Source: Pyropia yezoensis (taxonomy: Eukaryota; Rhodophyta; Bangiophyceae; Bangiales; Bangiaceae). Taken from it: 64,000 bases of DNA. The stretch covers positions 31,269,751 through 31,333,750 of the forward strand of contig CM020619.1 of assembly GCA_009829735.1 (NCBI GenBank). Direction: 5' to 3'. Within the stretch, counting starts at the first letter, position 1. Each line of letters starts with the position of its first letter. The notes beneath the pieces are model-generated. The model was not told the origin of the DNA. It searched no databases and was given only the letters and a program-made list of their open reading frames with translations. Below are positions 56,465-64,000 of the stretch, one piece after another. Position numbers and translations under genes: made by a program.

Positions 56465-59441
56465 TTACAGGAGGCGGCGTCGCCTCATGTAAGGCATGAG
56501 TAGTTGGCGGGGTATATTCGCCGCCTGTTCCCAGGTGGGTGAGTCGTAACCGACCCACATTACCGTGACGTACCAGGGTTCTGGTAGATCTGGGTCGGTA
56601 TGTCCGATGATGCTCTCCACCTGGTATGGGATTCCATCAGGTCCCACCGGATCATCCGACCGGTGGGTGGTAAGCGCTTCATGTAGCAACCCAGCCGGTA
56701 CCGGCTGAGGATGTTCTGGCTTCGGCGCTGGTGTCACATCATTCACACTGATGCGTTGGATCTCCGTATCGGAGTGTAGAATAACAGAGTGGTCATCTCT
56801 GTGGAGAATCTGGTACGGTCCCTTGACCGGTTGCATGAGCCCGTTCCCCCGGAACTTCTGGTGTCTGATGTAGACCCAGTCACCTGTCATCAGGGTAGTG
56901 TTGCGCACCCGTAGCCGGGCGTCGAAGTGCTTCTTGTATCGAAGTTGTGTACGGTCAAGGGCGCCCTTGAGTTTCGGTATCATCCATGATAGCTTGGCCA
57001 ACCAAGCTTGGTGGATACGTTCGGCTGGTCGGCCTTTCGGTGTATCATACCGAGTGCACCTGCCTGGCGGCAGCGTCAGGTTACCGACGCCTAGTGTCAT
57101 GACCCACTCTAGAGGGGCTATGTTCGTGCTCCGATGTGGCCTGGCATTGTATGCCAGGGTGAGTACGGACAGGAGCCTGTCCCAAGTGTTCGTGTGCTCG
57201 GCCACGTAGCACTGTAGCATCTTGACGATGGTGCGGTTGAACCGCTCCACCTGTCCGTTGGTCTGCGGGTGGTAGTCGGATGCCCGACGTGGTTCGATCC
57301 CGAACATCGCCATGACCTTAGTGCAGAATGCCGACGTCAGGTTTGCTCCGTTGTCGGACAGGAGTTGCTTCATGACTCCGTATGCACTGATCCAGTGGTC
57401 AACCACTGCGCTCATGATCGTGTATGCCGTATCATTCGGGATGGCTGCCGCTCGTGATAGCTTAGTGAAGCGGTCAGACATGACCAGGATGTACCTGTTC
57501 CCTTCTTCCGTTACCGGAAGTGGCCCGATTATGTCGATAGCGACTTGCTCGTTGGGCCCATCGGGTGGGAATAGCTTCATGGCAGACGCCTGCCTATGTA
57601 GACTCATGCGGTTACGTGCACAGGGGTGGCATCCCCTTACGTGGTCGACCACGTCGACAGCCATAGCTGGCCAGTAGAAGAACCTTCGCATTGCTGCGAA
57701 CATACGTGATCCCCCCGGGTGTCCGGCTGTAGGGTTCTCGTGTTCTCGTTCCATGACGGCTTGCCGTAAGGACACGGGAACCACGACTTGATGTCGTCCA
57801 TCGGCGGGTGCCCGCCGGTATATGAGTCCGTCTTCATTCTCGGAGAAGATGCCGGCCGTGCCGGCCAGGAGGTTAGCGCGATGACGTCTACAGTCATCGT
57901 CATTGGCTTGTGCCTCGCGGAAGTCCGCGAGAGTCAGTGGGCATGCTCGGTGCGCCATGGTATGGTCAACCATACCTTGGGTGGCGTTACACACCATGCA
58001 GACCGGTACCACCGGGATGTCTTCGTCCACCGGGCGGGTATCCCCGCTCGGGGTGTCGAGTCGGGACAACGCGTCTCCGAGGTGGTGGGTTGACCCAGCC
58101 TTATACACGGTGCGGTAGTCGTGCTCGGCCATCTTCAGCCTCCATCGGGCTAGCCTCCCATGGCTATCGGAATGCTTGTCACCAAGGTTGAGGAGCCATC
58201 GTAGGGGTTCGTGGTCGGACCTCACGATGAACCTGGAGCCCTCCAGGTATGGACGGAGCAGTTGCACTGCCCATATAACCCCGAGGCATTCACGCTCGGT
58301 GGCACTATAGTTACGCTCAGCCGGGTTGAGTGTCCGGCTGAAGTACCCTACCGGACGTAGGTCCGGAATAACGTTATCGGAACCGATCAACGTCTCTCCC
58401 TGTAGCAGGGTGCATCCCACTTGGGTGTCGCACGCATCGACATCGATGACGAAGGTACCCCGTCTGTGCGGTAACGCAAGGACGGGTGGGGATAGTAGGG
58501 CTCGCTTCAGCGACTCGAATGCCTCCTCTTCGCTAGGCGAAGGGGGTTGGAGTACCTTGGGCAAGGTACTGCTCGTAAGAACCGTTAACGGTTTAGCTAT
58601 CCGAGCGAAGTCCTTGACGAACCGTCGGTATACGTTGCACATTCCCAGGAAGCTCTTGAGCTGCGTCTGGGTGTTAGGGAACCGAGCATCCCGGAATGCC
58701 CGGGTATTGGCTTCGAGTACCCCTAGTTTACCAGGGGTTATCTGGTGGCCCAGATACTCGACCGTCTGTTGGAAGAAGGCGCACTTCTTCAGACGCAGGG
58801 TTACCCCGGCGTCCCTCAAGAGGGTGAGTACCTCGTCAACATGTTGCACATGGTCATCCATGTTGCGCGAGAAGACGATGACGTCATCGAGATACACTAG
58901 GCAGTTACGCCACTTCACCCCCGACAGTTTAATGTCGATAGCCCGCTGGAATGTAGCGGGGGCGTTGGACTATCCGAAGGGCATCCTTAGGAACTCGTAC
59001 ACTCCACTGTGACAGACGAACGCCGTCTTGGGGATATCCTCGTCCGCCACTGGGATCTGCCAGTATCCGGCATTGCAGTCGATGGTGGTAAACACCGTAG
59101 CTTCCCCCAGGGAGTCGATGCATTCATCCATCCTTGGTAAAGGGTATGAGTCTTTCTTGGTAACCAAGTTGAGGCGTCGATAATCGATGCAAAACCGAGG
59201 GGTTTGATCATTCTTCGGTACAATAAGGACTGGGGCACCCCACTCCGACATCGAAGGTCGTATCACCTTCGCTTCGCTCATCCTCTTCACTTCTCCATCA
59301 ACGATCTCTCGTTGCATAGGTCCCGCTCGGTGCGGTTGTGACCGGGCGGGTCGTGCGTCTGGTACCAGGTCTATACGATGTTGGGTTGCCCCAATGGTAC
59401 CCAAGGCCCCGCCTGTCCACATGACGTCATGCTTTCTTAGC

Positions 59442-59909
59442 ATCCGTCGTACCCCTTCGGCTACTGAAGGGGGAAGGTGGTCGAGGTCAGCCTCGGCCAG
59501 GGCCTTCAGTGCTTCTTGGTCCTTTGGCGGCATGTCCGCCGGAGCCGCCAATGGGTTAGGCTTCCCGTCATCGGGTTGCTGTCGCTCGGCGGTCTCGGCG
59601 ACCGCCAGCACCTCAAGTGGTTCCACTTGACCTTCCTTGCCAGGGGTAAGGATATCTCCTTCGTAGAGCTCGGAAATCCGTCGTACCCCTTCGGCTACTG
59701 AAGGGGGAAGGTGGTCGAGGTCAGCCTCGGCCAGGGCCTTCAGTGCTTCTTGGTCCTTTGGCGGCATGTCCGCCGGAGCCGCCAATGGGTTAGGCTTCCC
59801 GTCATCGGGTTGCTGTCGCTCGGCGGTCTCGGCGACCGCCAGCACCTCAAGTGGTTCCACTTGACCTTCCTTGCCAGGGGTAAGGATATCTCCTTCGTAG
59901 AGCTCGGAA
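59442..59909. repeat. 234-bp direct tandem duplication in A3 pol
   Basis: 59442-59675 and 59676-59909 repeat with an exact offset of 234 (78 codons, frame kept). The breakpoints share ATCC, which suggests template slippage or microhomology-mediated duplication. Absent from A2. Confidence 0.92.
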
Positions 59910-60873
59910 ATCCCGAGGATAGATCCCTTCGGGAGGGTGACTGCCTTACGGCGATAGTTCGCCATCACTAGGAGGGACGACTCTCCTGCTGGGAGGTCTA
60001 TGAGACCGTTGGCCATGGTCAACCCATGGCGCTTGTACGTCCGCAGGTTGGACCGGACTCTGCAGATGCCTGCGAGGTCGCAGTTAACCGGGAGGACTGT
60101 CTCCGACAACGCCTCAAAGCGAGTTCGCTTGGCCAACCGAAGTGTCTTCGGCTCAACGCTTGCGTACACCTCAGCCACGTTAACGTGGCTCCCTTGTATC
60201 TTCAGGTCCCTGACGATAGCCGTATGTCCTCGCTTCGTTCCGTCGGCTTCTTGAAGCTCGACGGTCCTCCGGCCTGGCCGGATTGCATCCACGTGAACGT
60301 TGATGAAGGTGCATCCCAGTATGCAGGGCACCGATAGGGTCTCACACACCAGGAAGTCGACTTCCGTGGTGAGTTCCCCGATGGTAACCCGCAGCGACAT
60401 CGCTGCGGTCGTACGAATGAGGCGACCATTCGCGTCCTTGATGGTGGGTCCCCGAGTCACTCTGACTCGCGGAAGCCACTTGTCCGGGAGGGTATCCTTC
60501 CGGATAAGGTTGAGTCCAGCCCCTGTATCCAGTACAGGGTAGTACGATCGTGTCGACTGGGGGTCAACCCCCAGTGTGGCTGATACCTTGAAGTTCTCCA
60601 AGGTAAACAGCACATTTCCTACACCGATATCCGGTGTAGCTCGGGCATCTTGAACAGGGCCCTTGTCTGGTTCCATGTGACGGGGCTTCCCGTCCTCTCC
60701 TCCCGTTATCGGGGGATTCTCATCATTCCCCTGACTCCGTGTCGTCGGGGCCGGAAGGTGTACCCGGGGATTGATGCGGCGCCGGCTCAAACGCGCTCGC
60801 CGTGGGGCTTTCCCCGCGGTACTCCGGGGTGGCTTGCTTGGGTTACCCCAGCGCCCCCCGGTCATCCTTCCTC

Positions 60874-63057
60874 TTACTCGTTTCCCGCCCTTGGTAGGGT
60901 GCTGTCCGCCGGGACATCCGGCTGAGGAGGTGCCTCCTCGACGGCCAGTACTCCACCTGGAGCTGGCTGCCTACCCGGTGCGGGTCCGGGTGCTCTGGCG
61001 GGATACCCCCCGGTGGATGCCTTGCGTTGCGCCGCTGCCCGCCGAGACTCCTCGGGGATGAGTGGGCAGGAAGACACCCAGTGCTGGGGATCCCCACACA
61101 GCATACATCCGGACGTGCCGGTCCCCCCTTGAGTTCGCATCGGGGTAGCCCCGTAGCTGCGGTTGCCTCCCTCGGGCGCCCGAGTGCCTGCTCCCTGGTA
61201 GGCCTTGGGTCCTTGGGTCAACCGGAACATGGACTCCCCCAACCGGTTGGGTCGGCCCGCAATCTGCGGAGGTGCCTCCGTGCGCACCGCCCATGTTGGC
61301 AAGGGTTGGTGAGGGTTACCCGTCACCGGGGAGTACCCCGTAGTCCGTACGTACGGGACGCGACGTCCCGTGCCCTCACTGACCTGGAACTGGGTCCCCG
61401 CCGGAGCGATGTACGCTACCGTACCTTGCTCATCAATCACCGGCGTAGCCGGTAACAGCAGGTGGCCCTGCTGGTCAGCAAGTCGTTCCTCCTCGCCCGT
61501 GGGGGCGTAATCGGTAGCCACCAGTACCGGTGCGGCCTTCCGTTCCATCTTGTCTTGCCTCGGTACCGGGGTAAGATTGAGCTTGCTCCCCTCACCCATG
61601 GGCTTTGAGGCAAGAGCACACTCCGGGTGAAGCACCCAGTAGGCGTCCCCCAGGGACCTGCACATATGCATCAGTCGACTGAAGTTCGTCCGTGCCGTGC
61701 TGGCGCCCCGTGCGGATATCCGCACGTAGTTGGGTACTCCTGCGAACAGGATAGCCCGTAGTTCCCCTTCTCCGAGGAGCTTCCCCAGCTCGTAGTCGAG
61801 CTCTTGGATCCGGCGTCCAAACATCTCTTCATCCTCCCAGGACTGGGCGGTGGCAGTGCGCAGGGCCCGGTAGTGGTCCTCGCACTTGTCCTCACTGAGG
61901 TAACTGCTCAGCAGCTCCTTGAGAATCCCACGGTAATCCATGGGGGTCGCCGCAACCCTCATTCCCGGCATCGGGGACGCCTGGCGAAGGATGCCTCGCA
62001 CCCGTTCGTCAACAAAGAACGGGAGGATCTCCAGGGCCAGCCCCTCGTTAACGAGGGCCTTGTCCGCGGCTGCCTTGAAGCTAGTCAAGAAGCCGATGAC
62101 TGCCAACGGGCGTCCGTTCGGCCCCCCGAAAATAGGGACTCCCTTCATAAGGGTCTGCATAGAGCGGATCGCCCGATGCGACGTATTACGCATCGATTCC
62201 GACACGGTGGTAGAGCGGTCCTCCAAACGATAACGTTCCGGAGTAAGAACCGACCGGAAGACCTCGTTGACGATCTCCGTGTCAGCGTCCTGGATATCCA
62301 GTCGCTTAGCCAGTTGATGAGCAAACTCATCGGACTCCATCCGCTTCAGTAGGCTCGCAGTTACCTGCGCCGTCATAGCTTCCACCACTGAAGATGGTAC
62401 TTCAGGCGTCGGCACCTCGGGAACCCGAGTTGCCTGGCCTCCTTCGTCGTGGGGATACTGTGAGAGGGTACCCCCTCCCCCAATAACCGACTCTGCACCG
62501 GCGTAAGTATCCGCCGGGTCGTGTCCGCGGAGTCCGCTTCGGGTGCTCCGAGCGTATCGCTCCGTGTGACTCCGTTCCAACTCTGCCGACGAGTCGGATC
62601 CATACCCCGTTGTGTCCGGGGGTTGTCCGGGAGTTGCTGCGCCGGGGTCGACCCCGGTGGACTTCGAAAGTAGTCCGGCCGGTTCAAACCGTACCGGTGT
62701 GGGAGGAACACGACGGGGTCCCGTCGTGTGGCGTGTTGACATCAACACTGCCATTGCGTCCTCCGTCCGCTCTTGACGAGCGTCGAGTCCGGAAAACCGG
62801 GCCTCGATGCGGGCCAATGATGCCATCAGGGAATCCCCTGGTGAAGGAGGCGGCGGAGTGAGGTCGGTCGATGACATTTGAGGCGGGCCCCCGCCTCCTG
62901 CCGTCCGAGCCGTGCCAAACGTCGATCCGGCACCGGAAAGCATTGGCGTCTCAATGTTGTCGATCGGGTTCCCGATCCCGGTTCCCGTAGTCACCTCCGG
63001 AGTCGGCGTCGACGCCGATCCGTCATCTTGAACGTTCCCCGTCTCTTGGGTAGACAT
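60874..63057 (-). CDS. gag: Family A Gag polyprotein (A3)
   Basis: 727 residues, intact, from the ATG at 63057 (MSTQETGNVQ), as in A2. Same regions: Thr/Pro-rich N-terminus, helical capsid-type middle, CCHC knuckle CMLCGDPQHWVSSC, Pro-rich tail ending AGNE. It differs from A2 gag by scattered substitutions, most of them between the capsid region and the knuckle. The frame has no stop, in contrast to pol and aORF of the same element. Confidence 0.93.
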   Translation of the reverse strand: MSTQETGNVQDDGSASTPTPEVTTGTGIGNPIDNIETPMLSGAGSTFGTARTAGGGGPPQMSSTDLTPPPPSPGDSLMASLARIEARFSGLDARQERTEDAMAVLMSTRHTTGPRRVPPTPVRFEPAGLLSKSTGVDPGAATPGQPPDTTGYGSDSSAELERSHTERYARSTRSGLRGHDPADTYAGAESVIGGGGTLSQYPHDEGGQATRVPEVPTPEVPSSVVEAMTAQVTASLLKRMESDEFAHQLAKRLDIQDADTEIVNEVFRSVLTPERYRLEDRSTTVSESMRNTSHRAIRSMQTLMKGVPIFGGPNGRPLAVIGFLTSFKAAADKALVNEGLALEILPFFVDERVRGILRQASPMPGMRVAATPMDYRGILKELLSSYLSEDKCEDHYRALRTATAQSWEDEEMFGRRIQELDYELGKLLGEGELRAILFAGVPNYVRISARGASTARTNFSRLMHMCRSLGDAYWVLHPECALASKPMGEGSKLNLTPVPRQDKMERKAAPVLVATDYAPTGEEERLADQQGHLLLPATPVIDEQGTVAYIAPAGTQFQVSEGTGRRVPYVRTTGYSPVTGNPHQPLPTWAVRTEAPPQIAGRPNRLGESMFRLTQGPKAYQGAGTRAPEGGNRSYGATPMRTQGGTGTSGCMLCGDPQHWVSSCPLIPEESRRAAAQRKASTGGYPARAPGPAPGRQPAPGGVLAVEEAPPQPDVPADSTLPRAGNE
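60880..60886 (-). promoter_or_regulatory. Predicted -1 ribosomal frameshift site GGGAAAC (A3)
   Basis: Same context as in A2 (G GGA AAC GAG TAA). The downstream GC-rich stem is also conserved. An ATG three codons into the -1 frame past the gag stop (60865) is present in A3 but not in A2, so re-initiation is not a conserved alternative. Confidence 0.72.
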
Positions 63058-63263
63058 AGTCACACTCCGTCAACCGACGTAACAATCACCACGAATCAGA
63101 GAGCGAGGGGGTAGATTGGGGAGAGTAACAGTAGATCACAGTCAGAGGTAAAAACTCAACACAATCGATCAGGTCGCAACACCACGAGTACAAGAAAAGG
63201 ACCGGATCCCTATCCGTGTGCCAGGGCCGAAGACGGCGTCACCACAAGGGTGACGGAAACCCG

Positions 63264-63281
63264 TCCCCTGCTGCTCCACCA
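63264..63281 (-). other. Primer binding site of A3
   Basis: TGGTGGAGCAGCAGGGGA on the minus strand, one base inside the 5' LTR. Confidence 0.65.
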
Positions 63282-63282
63282 A

Positions 63283-63644
63283 TGTAGCACAATAGGAATC
63301 CGTCGCACGTCCACTCTCAGGGAACACTCACCAAGGGGGATCGACACCGACGTCACCGGGAGGCCAAGGTTGCTGTCCTTGGAGCGCAAGCCACGGGACC
63401 AAGATGGGAGCCCAAATGGGAGGGGTTTGTTGTTCTACCTTGGCCGGCGGTGGATTCGCCGCCGGCCCCCTCGTTATAAACCCTCGGAGACACTACTAAC
63501 TACCCTCCACCCCAAGATGCAAGTCCCTCTGGTCATACGTAACTTATAGATACCGTGACCAGTACGGACTCTCAATTGAAAGCCAAGGATTAGAAGTAGC
63601 CCCCCTAATACTAGGGTCACAATACGGCCGACCATATTGCTACA
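63283..63644 (-). repeat. 5' LTR of A3
   Basis: 362 bp, tgtagca...tgctaca, with the target duplication cttcc just outside (63645-63649). Differs from the 3' LTR at several substitutions and one base of length. Confidence 0.95.
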
Positions 63645-63649
63645 CTTCC

Positions 63650-64000
63650 CCCTCTCCCCCACGCCCCCCGCCGCTTCGCGCTCCCCCCCCCCCTGCCGAT
63701 TCGCCCCCCCACCCAAACCTTCACCCAAGCCCCGATTCGTCCCCCCACCCGAGCCACCGCCCGCGATCTCGAGGTCTTCCCAGAGGGTTGCCTCGCCGGC
63801 CGCCACAGCGGGAACTGTGCCACCGCCCCTCGCCACCACGGATGGTGGCATGCCTCGACAGATCGCGACTGCCGTGGACGCAGCAGCCGCTGCTGCGGAC
63901 GCGTCCATTTCCGTGACAGATCCTCATGCCAGCCCTGAATGGTCACGACGCTCCCTCTGCACTGTTCCTGCCCAAGTCATGAGGGAAGTTCTTATACTTT
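63650..64000. other. Flanking sequence right of A3, no supported gene
   Basis: C-rich on the plus strand near the element, then mixed. A minus-strand frame rich in Gly/Ala/Arg runs into the LTR and shows no family motif. Confidence 0.4.

Larger units (their letters stand above)
56465..60886 (-). pseudogene. pol: Family A pol of A3, with a TAG in reverse transcriptase and an internal duplication
   Basis: Same domain order as A2 pol. The frame is -1 relative to gag and open from the slippery site. A TAG near 58968-58970 replaces the Leu codon in the RT motif MPFGLSNAP; after it the frame is open to the end. A 234-bp in-frame tandem duplication (59442-59909) doubles a 78-residue linker between protease and RT. 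YLDD, the RNase H acids, the integrase D, D35E and the chromodomain are still present. Few other residues differ from A2. Confidence 0.88.
52535..63644 (-). mobile_element. Family A LTR retrotransposon A3, complete
   Basis: 11,110 bp with both LTRs and a perfect 5-bp target duplication cttcc (52530-52534 and 63645-63649). Order on the minus strand: 5' LTR, primer site, gag, pol, then aORF on the opposite strand, PPT, 3' LTR. The LTRs differ at several positions (roughly 2% by eye), so it is older than A2. Pol and aORF each contain one in-frame TAG. It shows the true single-copy layout of the family. Confidence 0.95.

Noticed and set aside
1-64000. Bacterial or plasmid origin
   Set aside because: Ty3/gypsy elements with chromodomain, TRIM, Tc1/mariner elements, RRS1 and Myb-repeat proteins are eukaryotic.
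1-64000. CRISPR arrays
   Set aside because: The only tandem repeats are coding minisatellites, tandem duplications and palindromic spacers; there is no regular repeat-spacer pattern.

Overview
The window looks like nuclear DNA of a GC-rich, intron-poor eukaryote. Four unrelated host-type genes each read as one long uninterrupted frame rich in Ala, Pro and Gly, and the DNA between them is packed with LTR retrotransposons and Tc1/mariner-type transposons. A red alga of the Porphyra/Pyropia type would fit, but that is inference; nothing in the window fixes the species.

Layout. 1-2132 is the 3' part of a Ty3/gypsy-type retrotransposon (family A, copy A1). 2133-3412 and 22747-24250 are two pieces of one older minus-strand element (family B), split by family A copy A2 (3413-22746, target duplication cgtag on both sides). 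A2 holds a 500-N gap with near-identical sequence on both sides, so its two gag-pol copies are probably one element assembled twice. B itself interrupts a Myb/SANT-like gene (24251-27272, minus), which also carries a frameshift. 28330-31436 is a Tc1/mariner-type transposon with an intact transposase. 32947-35395 is a broken Tc1-like element with a smaller TIR element (33697-34992) inside it. 35969-45980 is the only clear host gene cluster: a giant Myb-repeat protein (+) converging on three minus-strand genes, namely an ANL-like protein with a probable mitochondrial presequence, the ribosome biogenesis factor RRS1, and a glycerophosphodiester phosphodiesterase. 48849-49461 is a miniature LTR element (TRIM) whose LTRs contain tRNA-like A and B boxes. 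52535-63644 is a complete minus-strand family A element (A3, target duplication cttcc).

Family A is the most informative system here. Its order is LTR, PBS, gag, pol (protease, RT, RNase H, integrase, GPY/F motif, chromodomain), a long antisense ORF (aORF), PPT, LTR. Gag and pol lie in different frames, and a canonical -1 slippery heptamer GGGAAAC sits two codons before the gag stop. Family B has the same heptamer at the same place. The aORF lies between pol and the 3' LTR, converges on pol, and is recognisable in all three family A copies. It varies more between copies than gag-pol does but keeps a conserved core. I do not recognise its protein family.

Large GC-rich stretches (27273-28327, 31439-32946, 45981-48840, 49467-52529, 63650-64000) contain many overlapping open frames on both strands that I cannot support as genes.
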